From Burkholderiales bacterium PBB3 (lineage in GTDB: Bacteria; Pseudomonadota; Gammaproteobacteria; Burkholderiales; Burkholderiaceae_C): DNA of 64,000 nt. Positions within the stretch are counted from its first letter, which is position 1, and each line of letters opens with the position of its first letter. The stretch is taken from assembly GCA_002256115.1 (NCBI GenBank), contig NKIK01000015.1:34010-98009 (forward strand). Reading direction: 5' to 3'. This document shows, piece by piece, positions 51,601 to 60,557 of the stretch. The notes beneath the pieces are model-generated. The model was not told the origin of the DNA. It ran no database searches and saw only the letters and a list, made by a program, of their open reading frames with translations. A program made the position numbers and the translations under genes.

Positions 51601-52464
51601 CACCAGCTCGGGCTGGGCCGACAGCGTGCGGTAGCTCAGCATGCGGTTGACCCCGTCTATGGAGCTTGTGTTAGTGAAGTTGCCCGATGGGCTTTCGGGT
51701 AGTAATTCTTTGAAGACGCGCAGATTCTGAAAACTTTTGCCCATGCTGGCTTCATCAAAAGGGCCGCGCATCATCAGCACGCCATCCCGGCGAAATAGAG
51801 TCACAGAGCCGTCGTCTCCCAGGTCAATGGACTTCCACCGCGTCTCAAAATAGCGCGGATCGATGAGGGCCACAATGGCGCCCCCAAAGTCGCCATCCGC
51901 AGCGATCAGGGGGCGCGCAGCGGGGATGAGCCACAGGCCATCCCGCGTGGTTTTAACCGGTGCGCTGATCAGAAAGCCAGCGTCTGGTTGCGCAAGAAGC
52001 GTCTTGAAATACCCCGTGTCGGAAAGATCGGTGTCGCTGCGCACCACCTGGGTGTCGTAAACCAAACGGCCCTGCGCATCTGTGACCCAAAGCACGCGTG
52101 CGAACGGCATGGATTTCAATTCCTGGCGCAGCAACTGGCGCGCCGAGACCTCATTCAGGGTGCCTGTACGCTGCATTTGCGCCAAGTTGTTGGCCGTGAT
52201 TTCCAGGCTTTGGTCTACGGATTGAAATGTGCGGGTGGTTTGCTCTTCAATGACCTGGGCAAAAGATTGGGTGAGGTCTTCGCCGGTTTCTATGGCCTGG
52301 ACGCGTAGGTAGGCGAGTGCCAGTGCCACCAAGCAGCCAGACACCAGAGTGATACCGGCTGCAAGCCACAGCAGCTGATAGCGCTCTAGTGCGGGGACAG
52401 ACGCCGATGCGAATCGTGTGGACTGCGGGGCGGCAAGTTTGGGTGGCACCTGCATTGCTGGCAT
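48607..52464 (-). CDS. Cache-PAS-GGDEF-EAL cyclic di-GMP signalling protein
   Basis: The 1285-residue protein has, in order: a membrane helix (about 32-55), a periplasmic Cache-type sensor (about 60-300), a second helix (about 305-330), four PAS domains (about 345-850), a GGDEF domain and an EAL domain. The cyclase loop reads LGGDEFVVLL, and RDGD just before it is an intact inhibition site. The phosphodiesterase has IGAEALVRW, DDFGTGYSSL and EGVEPEGQ, so its metal and catalytic residues are present. Both activities may exist, with one dominant under a sensed ligand. The ligand is unknown. Confidence 0.93.
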   Translation of the reverse strand: MPAMQVPPKLAAPQSTRFASASVPALERYQLLWLAAGITLVSGCLVALALAYLRVQAIETGEDLTQSFAQVIEEQTTRTFQSVDQSLEITANNLAQMQRTGTLNEVSARQLLRQELKSMPFARVLWVTDAQGRLVYDTQVVRSDTDLSDTGYFKTLLAQPDAGFLISAPVKTTRDGLWLIPAARPLIAADGDFGGAIVALIDPRYFETRWKSIDLGDDGSVTLFRRDGVLMMRGPFDEASMGKSFQNLRVFKELLPESPSGNFTNTSSIDGVNRMLSYRTLSAQPELVVVVGQSYERVLTPWRSLTTLAIAIWLVAAAGITLLCLFLHRARQQKATAQAQAAQLAERLRMATDAAEIGVWDWDIAQADQWYASPTYFSMLGYDPQEGFANRLQWVERLHPDDRPGVEARIQAVLEGDHLPYQYEARMQHADGSYRWISVVGRVLARDTHGKATRMMGIRLDITERKLAEEKLRLSEENLAITLQSIGDAVIVTDASGNINRMNPTAERLTGWTLPQALGNPLTDVFQIINAQTRLPAVNPVHLVMEKGEVVGLANHTALLARDGHEYQIFDSAAPIRDRNGQIVGVVLVFSDVTEQYRVREQLATSAQLLERTGEMAKIGGWEVDLRSMQLTWSRQTYHLHEVDPATQPTLQQSMELVTPEARPTVQAALQDATTTGNPWDMEVQLMTTQGRRFWARLQGRVEMENGKPIRLLGATQVITERKQAEDALRESAEHMQTILDNMVDGVLTINTQGVVESFNRAASTIFGCAPEEIIGRNASVLIEDPDQHYEEDYLRHRFSTDGAGIASISREVHGKHKDGSLFPIHLSLSKISRNGQTTLIGIVRDITQQRHDEDEIRRLAFYDPLTGLPNRRLLMDRLKQAIVTSARAGKHGALMFLDLDHFKLLNDTQGHDMGDVLLQQVAQRLQACVRDGDSVARLGGDEFVVLLEALSPHSHEAATQAEAIASKLLDAFVQPYTLHNITYACTTSIGIVVFRGDDEAMDDLLKKADLAMYQGKSAGRNTARFFDPAMQAAVAAHDAMEKDLHRGLALQEFVLHYQIQVNGQGQTIGAEALVRWQHIDKGLVTPIHFIGLAEQTGLILPLGQWVLEQACAQLVAWSHQSATAHWTLAVNVSASQFSQADFIANVSRALQDTGANPRLLKLELTESILVHDVEDVIVKITAIKALGVGFSLDDFGTGYSSLSYLKRLPLDQLKIDQSFVRDVLTDPSDAVIARTIVALGHSLGLTVIAEGVEPEGQREMLASMGCDAFQGYYFGRPSAPDALG

Positions 52465-52541
52465 GTTGACATTCCCTGTGTGTTTTTATTCCTTAAAGTC
52501 TAAAGGACTTGGCACAGGTTCACAAATGCCGGGCTCCCCCG

Positions 52542-52763
52542 TTAGCCGCGCTTGCTGCCCATGGCCAGCAGCAAGCCACCCGCCACGATGGCCGCCACAC
52601 CGGCCCATACCGGAATGTTGATGGTTTCTTTCTCTTTGACCGAGAGTTCGATCGGGCCAATTTTGACGGCGCTGGTGTCTTTGGTGTAGCTAAAGCTGCC
52701 ATAGGCCAAGCCTAGGGCTCCCCCGACGATGAGGAGGATGGCGACGATTTTGATGGGGTTCAT
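52542..52763 (-). CDS. Small two-helix membrane protein, DUF3185-like
   Basis: The 73-residue protein starts MNPIKIVAILLIVGGALGLA (helix 1), then a short loop with SFSYTKDTSAVKIGPIELSV, and ends with a second helix, VWAGVAAIVAGGLLLAMG. This is the layout of the DUF3185 family of unknown function. ATG 52763 matches that family's start. The open frame continues upstream to 52883 without support. Confidence 0.75.
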   Translation of the reverse strand: MNPIKIVAILLIVGGALGLAYGSFSYTKDTSAVKIGPIELSVKEKETINIPVWAGVAAIVAGGLLLAMGSKRG

Positions 52764-52879
52764 GGGTGCAGTGCTTTCTGTAATGTGAAGGCCCGAGTAG
52801 GCCACAAAGCACTTTGACTCCGATGGAATTTTCTCAGCGCATACGCTCAGCCCATGAGGTGGTGGGCCGAGGCGTTGCG

Positions 52880-53464
52880 TCAATAGTCTTCGCGCATTTG
52901 CGTGGCTGCAAAGCCAGTGTCGTCGTCGTCACCTTCGTCGGCCGCTGGCTTGGTGGCTTTGCTGGCCTTGCCTTTAGTGGGGGCTTTGGCTACGGGTTTT
53001 TCTGGGGCCGTGGGCGCCCGCTCGCCCGCTAGCTCGCCTGCCAGCTCGGCGGGGGATGCATCCCAAAACGCGGCAGAGGGTACCGTGGTGTAAGGGCAGC
53101 CGCAATCCGGGGCGTAGACCCAGTGCACGGTGTAGGGCGCGTGGTGCGCGCTTTGGTCAATGCGCCTCAAGTTGTCTAGCAGCTCCTTTTGCAAGGCCAT
53201 GGCGTATTGGCCAAACCCGGTGTGCCAATGCAAAACCGCAATCTGAATGACCCAGGCATCGGGCTCCTGTGGGCTGGAGAGGGGCAGTAGTTCTGCAGCC
53301 AACCAGCTGGGCGCAATGCCGTGGCGCTTTAGCAGGGTGTGCAGTGTCATGCGCACGATGTCGCGCTGGCTTGCGGTAGGGGCAGCGCCCGCCAGTGTGC
53401 GGGTTGAGAATGCCGTGTCTGAGGCGTCGTGTCGGTGTTTGCCAAAGCCTAGAAATTCAAGCAT
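52880..53464 (-). CDS. Conserved hypothetical protein
   Basis: The 194-residue protein is not recognised. The N-terminal half looks globular (MTLHTLLKRHGIAPSWLAAE, then DAWVIQIAVLHWHTGFGQYA). The second half becomes Ala/Pro/Lys-rich and ends with a run of acidic residues (DEGDDDD), so it is probably flexible. There is a CGC triplet in APDCGCPY. No signal peptide or membrane helix. The next gene upstream (53581) is on the same strand with a 116-base gap. Confidence 0.65.
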   Translation of the reverse strand: MLEFLGFGKHRHDASDTAFSTRTLAGAAPTASQRDIVRMTLHTLLKRHGIAPSWLAAELLPLSSPQEPDAWVIQIAVLHWHTGFGQYAMALQKELLDNLRRIDQSAHHAPYTVHWVYAPDCGCPYTTVPSAAFWDASPAELAGELAGERAPTAPEKPVAKAPTKGKASKATKPAADEGDDDDTGFAATQMREDY

Positions 53465-53580
53465 ATCTCTGCCTCGCGGGTTTTATTTTATGGTTATGGG
53501 GGTCTGGCTCAGTGTAGTTCTGCGATGCAAGTTTGCAAGCGGGTGGGGCGGTTTCACAACGCGGGCCCGCCGCGCAGGCC

Positions 53581-54135
53581 TCAGTTGGTTAGCAGCTTGT
53601 GCACCAGGTCGGCGGCGGTGTGCGCCTGGTATTTGCGCATCAGCCGGGCCCGGTAAATCTCTACGGTGCGGTGGCTGATGTCGAGCAATTTGCCGGTTTG
53701 TTTGGAGGTGAGGCCCTGCATCAAATGCGCGGCCACTTCGCGCTCACGCGGTGTTAACTCAGCCTTTACCGGGCGGCGGGCGCTCAGGTCTTCAAAGCAC
53801 CAGATACCGGCCTCGTGTGGTGCCTCGCGGTTCAGCGCGCGGCCGGTGACATGGCACCAAAATGTCTGCCCCTTGAAGCGCCCGTCAAAGCGCCGCATGA
53901 TGCGCTCATCAGAGTAGGTGCCGTGTTGGTTCAGTGGCGGTACGATGCGTTCACCGGTGCGCAAAAATTCGTCGGCACTGGGGTACAGCACTTGAAAAGA
54001 TTGTCCTATCAGTTGCTCGCGCGAGGCACCAAAAATCTCGCACAAATGGGCATTGCAATCCACAATGGCGCGGTTGCGCGACAAAACCAAGCCGACAGGT
54101 GCCTGGGTGAAAGCTAAGTGGTAATCAAGATCCAT
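53581..54135 (-). CDS. PAS-LuxR-type transcriptional regulator
   Basis: The 184-residue regulator has a PAS sensor domain (about 8-115, LAFTQAPVGLVLSRNRAIVD and GASREQLIGQSFQVLYPS) and a LuxR DNA-binding domain (about 125-184, with LTPREREVAAHLMQGLTSKQ and a recognition helix SHRTVEIYRARLMRKY). No receiver domain is present. It is transcribed away from the CoA-transferase genes, with a nested palindrome in between, so it likely controls them and itself. The PAS ligand is unknown. Confidence 0.85.
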   Translation of the reverse strand: MDLDYHLAFTQAPVGLVLSRNRAIVDCNAHLCEIFGASREQLIGQSFQVLYPSADEFLRTGERIVPPLNQHGTYSDERIMRRFDGRFKGQTFWCHVTGRALNREAPHEAGIWCFEDLSARRPVKAELTPREREVAAHLMQGLTSKQTGKLLDISHRTVEIYRARLMRKYQAHTAADLVHKLLTN

Positions 54136-54154
54136 AGCGGTTTATAGGGTTGGA

Positions 54155-54196
54155 CTTTACGAAAAACTACGTATGTTGATACGTAGTATCGTAAAG
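54155..54196. promoter_or_regulatory. Nested inverted repeat in the luxR-sco divergent gap
   Basis: Inner arms ACTACGTAT (54166-54174) and ATACGTAGT (54179-54187) are perfect with a 4-base centre. Outer arms CTTTACGA (54155-54162) and TCGTAAAG (54189-54196) are also perfect. The 42-bp dyad sits 20 bases from the regulator start and 38 from the scoA start, the expected place for a shared operator. Confidence 0.75.
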
Positions 54197-54233
54197 CATC
54201 GTGCAGAGACCGATTTTTTGAGGAGTCCTTTGA

Positions 54234-54941
54234 ATGAACAAAATTTACCCCAGCGCCGCCGCCGCGCTTGACGGCATCATCCAAGACGGCCAGCTACTGG
54301 CTGTGGGTGGCTTTGGCCTGTGCGGCATTCCGGAGGCGCTGATTGACGCGCTGCGCGATAGCGGTGCCAAGAACCTGACCGCCATCTCCAACAACGCCGG
54401 TGTGGATGGCTTTGGCCTGGGCAAGCTGCTGGAGACGCGGCAGATCAAGAAGATGATCTCCAGCTACGTGGGCGAAAACAAAGAGTTTGAGCGCCAATAC
54501 CTGGCAGGTGAGCTGGAGCTGGAGTTCACGCCCCAGGGCACGCTGGCAGAGAAGCTGCGTGCCGGTGGCGCTGGCATTCCGGCGTTCTTCACCAAAACCG
54601 GCGTGGGCACCATCGTGGCCGATGGCAAAGAGCTGCGCGAGTTTGATGGTGAGACCTATGTGATGGAGCGTGCGCTGGTACCGGACGTAGCCCTGGTCAA
54701 AGCCCACCGGGCCGACAAATCTGGCAACCTGCAGTTCCGCTTTACCGCGCGCAACTTCAACCCCGCCGTAGCCATGGCCGGCAAGATCACCGTGGTGGAA
54801 GTGGAAGAGATTGTGGAGACCGGCGACATTGCCCCGGACCAAGTGCACTTGCCTGGCATTTATGTGCACCGCATTGTGCTGAACACCACACCAGAGAAGC
54901 GGATTGAGAAACGAACGATCACTGAAAAGGGAGGGGTGTAA
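54234..54941 (+). CDS. scoA: 3-oxoacid CoA-transferase subunit A
   Basis: The 235-residue alpha subunit, with ScoB, moves CoA from succinyl-CoA to 3-oxoacids such as acetoacetate. The N-terminal region holds the family's [17 protein letters not shown] motif and the later [19 protein letters not shown] and [20 protein letters not shown] signatures. ATG 54234 follows GAGGAGTCC. The stop lies 2 bases before the scoB start. Assignment to succinyl-CoA:3-ketoacid transferase, rather than PcaI or AtoD, rests on overall similarity. Confidence 0.9.
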   Translation: MNKIYPSAAAALDGIIQDGQLLAVGGFGLCGIPEALIDALRDSGAKNLTAISNNAGVDGFGLGKLLETRQIKKMISSYVGENKEFERQYLAGELELEFTPQGTLAEKLRAGGAGIPAFFTKTGVGTIVADGKELREFDGETYVMERALVPDVALVKAHRADKSGNLQFRFTARNFNPAVAMAGKITVVEVEEIVETGDIAPDQVHLPGIYVHRIVLNTTPEKRIEKRTITEKGGV

Positions 54942-54943
54942 TC

Positions 54944-55582
54944 ATGGCGTGGAATCAAGACCAAATGGCGGCCCGCGCGGCCCACGAGCTGGAAGACGGT
55001 TTTTATGTGAACCTGGGTATCGGCATCCCCACCCTGGTGGCCAATCATGTACCGACCACCAAGGAAGTCTGGCTGCAAAGTGAAAACGGCATGCTGGGCA
55101 TCGGCCCCTTCCCCACCGAAGACGAGGTGGACGCGGACCTGATCAACGCTGGCAAACAAACCGTGACCACCATCAAGGGCAGTAGCATTTTTGGCAGCCA
55201 TGAGAGCTTTGCGATGATCCGTGGCGGCAAGATCAACCTGAGCATTTTGGGTGCCATGCAGGTTAGCGAAAAAGGTGATCTGGCTAACTGGATGATCCCC
55301 GGCAAGATGGTCAAAGGCATGGGCGGTGCGATGGACTTGGTGGCTGGCGTGAAGCGCGTGATCGTGTTGATGGAACACGTGGCCAAAAAGAAAGACGGTT
55401 CCGAAGACCTGAAGATACTGCCCACTTGCACGCTGCCGCTCACCGGTGTGGGTGTGGTGGACCGCATCATTACGGACCTGGCCGTGATGGACGTAACGCC
55501 CGAAGGACTGAAAGTTGTGGAATTGGCCCCAGGCGTAACGCTGGAATTTTTGCAGTCCAAGACTGGGGTGAAGCTGCATTAG
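54944..55582 (+). CDS. scoB: 3-oxoacid CoA-transferase subunit B
   Basis: The 212-residue beta subunit carries the catalytic glutamate in [15 protein letters not shown], which forms the enzyme-CoA thioester. [15 protein letters not shown] and [20 protein letters not shown] are further family motifs. Directly follows scoA with a 2-base gap, so the two are cotranscribed and translated together. A terminator follows. The pair allows use of ketone bodies or polyhydroxybutyrate breakdown products. Confidence 0.93.
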   Translation: MAWNQDQMAARAAHELEDGFYVNLGIGIPTLVANHVPTTKEVWLQSENGMLGIGPFPTEDEVDADLINAGKQTVTTIKGSSIFGSHESFAMIRGGKINLSILGAMQVSEKGDLANWMIPGKMVKGMGGAMDLVAGVKRVIVLMEHVAKKKDGSEDLKILPTCTLPLTGVGVVDRIITDLAVMDVTPEGLKVVELAPGVTLEFLQSKTGVKLH

Positions 55583-55615
55583 TAAAATTGTTGTCGGATA
55601 GTTACCCAGACCTTC

Positions 55616-55644
55616 AAAGCGCACCTTGAGTGCGCTTTTTTTTT
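55616..55644 (+). terminator. Rho-independent terminator after scoB
   Basis: AAAGCGCAC (55616-55624) pairs with GTGCGCTTT (55630-55638) around a 5-base loop, and Ts continue to 55644. Confidence 0.9.
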
Positions 55645-55662
55645 GGTTTGATGTGGGGAAGT

Positions 55663-55715
55663 GCTACGCTTTTAGGAGCTTCTCCCGCACTATCCACGGG
55701 CTGAAAGACCGATTT
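55663..55715 (+). repeat. Dispersed repeat, copy 7
   Basis: Reads GCTACGCTTTTAGGAGC then TTCTCCCGCACTATCCACGG and GCTGAAAGACCGATTT. It overlaps the last codons and stop of the MATE gene (stop at 55690). Confidence 0.8.
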
Positions 55716-57075
55716 GGCGTGTACCGCGCCGCACACGCACCGCATGCCCTAGCCAGCCCAGCCGGAACCAGCGCGCGGCCATCATGCTGCCGCGCACCCA
55801 TTCATCCAGCGTGTAGGCAATCCACACGCCCACCAAGCCCCAGCCGAGGTAGACGCCAAAGAACCAGGCACCGCCGCCCATGACAATGAGCATGGACGCG
55901 GCCCCGGCGGCCACCGGGAACTTGGCATCGCCGGTGGCACGCAATGCGGTGATGACGATGATGTTGCAGGTGCGCCCCGGCTCCAGCAGCACGGCTATCC
56001 ACAGCAGTTGGGTGGCGCTTTGGATGATGGCGGGGTCATGGGTAAATAGCTGCAGCGTCCAGGGCGCGGTCAGTGCGGTGAGCAGCGACACGGTGAACGA
56101 CAGGCCCAACGCCCACAGCAGGGTTTTACGCACCAGGTGCAGGGTTTGCCGCAATTGCCCCGCGCCCACCAGGTGGCCCACCAAGATCTCCCCCGCAAAG
56201 CCCAGGGCCACGGTGGACAACACAATCACATTCATGATCTGCATGGTGTAGCCCTGCGTGGCCAGTGCGGTGGTACCCATTCCCGACACCACCGTGACCG
56301 AGGACAGTACCGCCACCCGGTAGGCGATGGCCTCCGCCGCGCCAGGCAGGCCTATGGCCAAGGAGCTGCGCAGCGTCGCCATTTGGATGGAGGTGAAATC
56401 ATGCCAAGTGGGGCGCAACTGCAGCACCTGCCGCCAAAGCCAAATGTGCAGGCCCAACCCCCAGGCCCGGCTGATGGCCAGTGCAATGGCGAACCCCGCC
56501 ATGCCCAAAGCGGGTATCGGCCCCCAGCCGCGCATCAGCGGAAAACACAGTGCAATGTGCAGCGCATGCATGGACAAAATGTTGAGCATGGTCTCGCGGG
56601 TGCGCAGGTGTGCCCGCATCACCGCGGCCATGCTGGCGTTAAAGGCGTCCAGAAACAGGGCCAGACCTAGTAGTTGCAAGTAGGGCTGGGCCAGGGCCGC
56701 AACCTCGGGGCTGGCTTGCATGGCCCCCAGCAGCAGGCCGGTGGTGGCGAACAGCACCAAGGCCGAGCCCAGGCCCAGCCAGGTGCTGGCACCCAGGCTG
56801 GCCAGTGCGGTGCGGTCGGCCTCCACGCGGTTGAGTGCGCCCAGGTTTTGCGTCACCACCACACCCACGCCCATGCTGATGATGCGAAACAGCAAAAAGA
56901 AGGCACCCTGTACATGGTTCGCCAGGCCAAAAGCGGCGGATGCGGTGTCCGAGGTCTGTGACACCAGCCACATGCCGACGAAACCCACGCCAAAGCCCAG
57001 CACCAGCTCGGCCATCAGAGGCCAGGCCACAGCGACCAAATGCGGCTGAGAGCGGTGCTGCGGTGCCGGTATCAA
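55690..57075 (-). CDS. MATE-family multidrug/Na+ antiporter
   Basis: The 461-residue protein has about twelve hydrophobic helices arranged as two halves. Features include WPLMAELVLGFGVGFVGMWL at the start, ISMGVGVVVTQNLGALNR and, in the second half, SLAIGLPGAAEAIAYRVAVL. MATE proteins export drugs or metabolites in exchange for Na+ or H+. The substrate is unknown. The TTG start overlaps the glgX stop (TTGA), so the gene is probably the second of a glgX-MATE transcript. Its last codons lie within a dispersed repeat. Confidence 0.85.
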   Translation of the reverse strand: MIPAPQHRSQPHLVAVAWPLMAELVLGFGVGFVGMWLVSQTSDTASAAFGLANHVQGAFFLLFRIISMGVGVVVTQNLGALNRVEADRTALASLGASTWLGLGSALVLFATTGLLLGAMQASPEVAALAQPYLQLLGLALFLDAFNASMAAVMRAHLRTRETMLNILSMHALHIALCFPLMRGWGPIPALGMAGFAIALAISRAWGLGLHIWLWRQVLQLRPTWHDFTSIQMATLRSSLAIGLPGAAEAIAYRVAVLSSVTVVSGMGTTALATQGYTMQIMNVIVLSTVALGFAGEILVGHLVGAGQLRQTLHLVRKTLLWALGLSFTVSLLTALTAPWTLQLFTHDPAIIQSATQLLWIAVLLEPGRTCNIIVITALRATGDAKFPVAAGAASMLIVMGGGAWFFGVYLGWGLVGVWIAYTLDEWVRGSMMAARWFRLGWLGHAVRVRRGTRQIGLSARG

Positions 57076-59219
57076 ATTTGCCTCAACACCACCAGTGCAT
57101 GGGCGGGTATTTGCAGTTGCGCTTTGCAGGTGGTTTGCGGTGCCAGCTCCAGCGATGAATCCAGCTCCACCACAAAGCTGCCCGGCACATGGAACGTAGT
57201 GGCTTGCGGCTCAGGGTTAAAGGCAATCAGCAGGCTGTGGGGTGCGGTCACCACACCATGGGTGACGGCGGCTTGGCGGGCAGTGATCTGGCAGGCAAAC
57301 GCACCGGCAAACCGGTCGTGCCAGTCGTGGGTTTGCATGGCATCGCCCGAAGGCTTGAGCCATTGCAAGGAGGGCGGCCCACCGGGCTCAAAGTGCTCCA
57401 CAAACCAGTCGGTATGGCGCAAGAGTGCTTGCTTGCGGCGCAGGCGCATCAGGCTGGCCACAAAGACTTCAAACTCGGTGTCACGCTGGGCCCAGTCCAG
57501 CCAGCCGGTGGGGTTGTCTTGGCAATAGGCGTTGTTATTGCCGCCCTGGCTGTTGCCGATTTCATCGCCCGCGCACAGCATGGGCGTACCCTCCGCCAGC
57601 AGCAGCGTGGCCACCAGCGCGCGGCGCACACGTTGGCGCTGGGCGTTGATGCCAGGGTCGTCTACCGGGCCTTCGGCACCCAAGTTGTGGCACAGCTCGC
57701 CGTCGCGGCCATCGCGGTTGTCTTCGCCATTGGCTGCGTTGTGTTTGTGGCTGTAGCGCAATACATCGGCCAGGCAAAAACCATCGTGCGCAGTGATGAA
57801 GTTGACCGATGCCGTGGGTTGGCGTTGGCCGTGGTTGAACAGGTCGCTGGAGCCAGTAAAGCGTCGCGCAAACTCGCCCCGATCGACCAAGTGGCGCCCT
57901 AGAAAGCCTTGCAACCAGTAGCTGCGCACCGTGTCTCTGAACTTGTCGTTCCACTCCAAAAACCGACCAGGAAAACGGCCGACCTGGTAGCCATCATGGG
58001 CCGCATCCCAGGGCTCGGCAATCAGGTGCACGGTGTTCAGAATCGGGTCTTGGCGCAGCGCGTTAAAAAAGGCGCAGTTGGGGTCAAAGCCGTGGCCGGT
58101 GCGGCCCAACACTGGGGCCAAATCGAAGCGGAAGCCATCCACCCCCATGTCTTGTACCCAAAAGCGCAAAGAGTCGAGGATGAACTGTGTGACCTGGGGG
58201 TGGGCGGCGTTCAGGGTGTTGCCGCAGCCGGTCAGGTTTTCGCAGCGGCTGCGGTCGTCGGGCAGCACGCGGTACCAGTTAGAGTGGTCCAGGCCCCTGA
58301 AGCTGATCGTGGGGCCGTTTTCGTTGCCTTCGGCGGTGTGGTTGTAGACCACGTCTAGCACCACCTCCAGACCTTGCGCGTGTAGGGCCTCCACCATGGC
58401 CCGAAACTCGCGGGCGGCGGCGGATGGGTCTGCGGGCTGTGACGACAGGCGCGGGCTGGGGCAGAAAAAGCCCAAAGTGTTGTAGCCCCAGTAGTTCGTC
58501 AGCCCTTTGTCTTGCAGGCCGGGCTCATCCAAGGCGTAGTGCACGGGCAGCAGCGACAAGGTGGTCACCCCCAAGGACTTGAAGTGCGCAATGGCCGCCG
58601 GGTGGGCCAATGCGCCATAGGTGCCGCGTAGCGCCGGGGGAATGTCCGGGTGGGTTTGGCTGAAGCCTTTGACATGCACTTCGTACAGCACCAGCTTGCC
58701 GGTTTCGGTGCGCGGGGCCTGGTGGCGGTCATAGCTGTGGCTAGCGGCCACCCGGGCTTTGAGGGCATGCGCGGCGTTGTCGGTGGTGTCAAACGAAAAA
58801 CTGCCGTGCGGGTGGCCCAATTGGTAGCCATGGTGTTCAGCGCGCCACTCAAACTGCCCCAGGATTTCGCGCGCACAGGGGTCTAGCAGCAGTTTGTGGG
58901 GATTAAAGCGGTGGCCCCGCTCCGGCTCAAACGGTCCGTGGGCACGCAAGCCGTAGACCTGGCCCGCACGGCCCCCCGGCATGAAGCCATGGAACACGCC
59001 GTCGTAAGGCCCGTGCAGCGGCAGGCGCTCCAGCTCGCGTTCACCGGCAGCATCAAACAGGCACAGCTCGATACGCTGTGCGTGGCGCGAAAAAACCGCA
59101 AAGTTGACCCCGCCGTCGCGCAGCGTCGCGCCCATGGGCTCGTGTCGGCCCGGCCGCAAAACACCGACAGTACCCGTGCGACCGGTACCTGGCTGAAAGA
59201 CGGGGTCTGATAGGTTCAT
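57072..59219 (-). CDS. glgX: Glycogen debranching enzyme GlgX (isoamylase type)
   Basis: The 715-residue alpha-1,6-glucosidase trims limit dextrins of glycogen. The N-terminal CBM48 domain includes LRDGGVNFAVFSRHAQRIEL. The catalytic barrel has VVYNHTAEGNENGPTISFRG, GVDGFRFDLAPVLGR (nucleophile Asp), LIAEPWDAAHDGYQVG (acid/base Glu) and ITAHDGFCLADV (Asp). All active-site residues are present. ATG 59219 gives MNLSDPVFQPG. It is divergent from the maltose transporter genes with matched operators, linking glycogen/maltodextrin use. Confidence 0.94.
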   Translation of the reverse strand: MNLSDPVFQPGTGRTGTVGVLRPGRHEPMGATLRDGGVNFAVFSRHAQRIELCLFDAAGERELERLPLHGPYDGVFHGFMPGGRAGQVYGLRAHGPFEPERGHRFNPHKLLLDPCAREILGQFEWRAEHHGYQLGHPHGSFSFDTTDNAAHALKARVAASHSYDRHQAPRTETGKLVLYEVHVKGFSQTHPDIPPALRGTYGALAHPAAIAHFKSLGVTTLSLLPVHYALDEPGLQDKGLTNYWGYNTLGFFCPSPRLSSQPADPSAAAREFRAMVEALHAQGLEVVLDVVYNHTAEGNENGPTISFRGLDHSNWYRVLPDDRSRCENLTGCGNTLNAAHPQVTQFILDSLRFWVQDMGVDGFRFDLAPVLGRTGHGFDPNCAFFNALRQDPILNTVHLIAEPWDAAHDGYQVGRFPGRFLEWNDKFRDTVRSYWLQGFLGRHLVDRGEFARRFTGSSDLFNHGQRQPTASVNFITAHDGFCLADVLRYSHKHNAANGEDNRDGRDGELCHNLGAEGPVDDPGINAQRQRVRRALVATLLLAEGTPMLCAGDEIGNSQGGNNNAYCQDNPTGWLDWAQRDTEFEVFVASLMRLRRKQALLRHTDWFVEHFEPGGPPSLQWLKPSGDAMQTHDWHDRFAGAFACQITARQAAVTHGVVTAPHSLLIAFNPEPQATTFHVPGSFVVELDSSLELAPQTTCKAQLQIPAHALVVLRQI

Positions 59220-59287
59220 ACGGCTTCTTTCAATGAAATAGGCACACAGGTTTGGGGCGCATTCGGAGCATTGGGTGTGTGGGCGCC

Positions 59288-59316
59288 ACGATAAAATTAA
59301 CGTAGTTTTACTACAA
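59288..59316 (-). promoter_or_regulatory. glgX promoter with palindromic operator
   Basis: On the minus strand TTGTAG (59311-59316) and TATCGT (59288-59293) are 17 bases apart. The perfect dyad GTAGT-TTT-ACTAC (59302-59314) covers the -35/spacer. A related dyad occurs before malK. LacI-type repressors commonly bind such sites. Confidence 0.55.
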
Positions 59317-59389
59317 TTAAAATTCAAATATGCTTGGAAGGTAAGGGTTTTCCCTCAAATTTTGAGCCTATTTTGGTATGTTTTTTTAT

Positions 59390-59418
59390 GTCGTAAAACT
59401 ACTTCGTCACAGTATACT
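59390..59418 (+). promoter_or_regulatory. malK promoter with operator resembling that of glgX
   Basis: GTCGT-AAA-ACTAC (59390-59402) has one mismatch from a perfect dyad and matches the glgX site in ACTAC and spacing. TATACT (59413-59418) is a good -10 with the dyad at the -35 position. The -35 itself is weak, as expected if an activator or repressor controls it. Confidence 0.5.
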
Positions 59419-59453
59419 CAAGGGCCCGAAACCGGGCTGTTTGGAGGTATGAC

Positions 59454-60557
59454 GTGGCGGACGTGAAACTTGTGGGTGTGGGCAAATCATTCGGCGAAAC
59501 CCGGATATTGCACCATGTGGACCTGGATATTCGGGATGGCGAATTTGTCGTTTTCGTCGGTCCGTCCGGGTGTGGCAAGTCCACCTTGCTGCGCACCATT
59601 GCCGGCTTGGAAGAAATCTCCAGTGGTGAGTTGCGTATCGGCGGGCGCTTGGTGAACGATGTGCCACCTGCCGAGCGCGGTATTGCCATGGTGTTCCAGT
59701 CGTATGCGCTGTACCCGCACATGAACCTGTACGACAACATGGCGTTTGGCCTGCAGCTCAACAAAATGCCCAAGGCCGAGGTTGACCGCCTGGTGCAAAA
59801 CGCCGCCCAGATTTTGGGCATCAGCCATTTGCTCGACCGTAAGCCCAAAGACCTGTCGGGCGGCCAACGCCAGCGCGTGGCCATTGGGCGCGCCATTGTG
59901 CGCAAACCCGAAGTGTTTTTGTTTGACGAGCCCCTAAGCAACCTGGACACGGCCCTGCGCGTGCGCATGCGCTACGAGTTTGCCAAGCTGCACAAAGACT
60001 TGAAGACCACCATGATCTACGTGACCCACGACCAGGTAGAGGCCATGACGCTGGCGGACCGCATCGTGGTGTTGTCGGCGGGCAAGATTGAGCAAGTGGG
60101 CTCGCCGCTGGATTTGTACGAACACCCGGACAACCTGTTTGTGGCGGGTTTCATTGGTTCGCCCGGCATGAATTTTATTGAAGCCACGGTGGCTGAAGCG
60201 GGTGCCACAGAGACCGTGGTGCGGTTGCTGGATGGTGCCCTGGTGCGCTGCGCGGTGAATGCACAAGCCGCCAAAGCGGGTGACAAAGTGACTCTGGGGA
60301 TTCGGCCTGAGCACATCACCCGTGACACCAGCGTCAACACCCTGAACGCAAAGGTGACCTTTGTCGAATCGCTGGGTAGCGTCACCTACGCCTACTGTGA
60401 ATTTGCGGGTGTCAAAGAGGAGCTGACCTGTCAGTTGCACGGCACGGTGCGCGTGCATGCCGGAGATACTTTGCAACTCGGCGTGGCAGCGGATCGTTGC
60501 TACTTGTTTGATGCGGCCGGTAGGGCCTACCCGCGTTTGATCGCGCCATCGGCATGA
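59454..60557 (+). CDS. malK: Maltose/sugar ABC transporter ATP-binding protein
   Basis: The 367-residue ATPase has Walker [10 protein letters not shown], the Q loop [20 protein letters not shown], the signature [19 protein letters not shown], Walker [13 protein letters not shown] and a switch histidine in [20 protein letters not shown]-terminal OB-type regulatory domain follows (about 235-367), as in MalK/UgpC. It powers uptake through MalF-MalG. The start is GTG with GGAGGT 5 bases upstream. The next gene overlaps its stop as ATGA. Sugar specificity is inferred from the context. Confidence 0.93.
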   Translation: MADVKLVGVGKSFGETRILHHVDLDIRDGEFVVFVGPSGCGKSTLLRTIAGLEEISSGELRIGGRLVNDVPPAERGIAMVFQSYALYPHMNLYDNMAFGLQLNKMPKAEVDRLVQNAAQILGISHLLDRKPKDLSGGQRQRVAIGRAIVRKPEVFLFDEPLSNLDTALRVRMRYEFAKLHKDLKTTMIYVTHDQVEAMTLADRIVVLSAGKIEQVGSPLDLYEHPDNLFVAGFIGSPGMNFIEATVAEAGATETVVRLLDGALVRCAVNAQAAKAGDKVTLGIRPEHITRDTSVNTLNAKVTFVESLGSVTYAYCEFAGVKEELTCQLHGTVRVHAGDTLQLGVAADRCYLFDAAGRAYPRLIAPSA

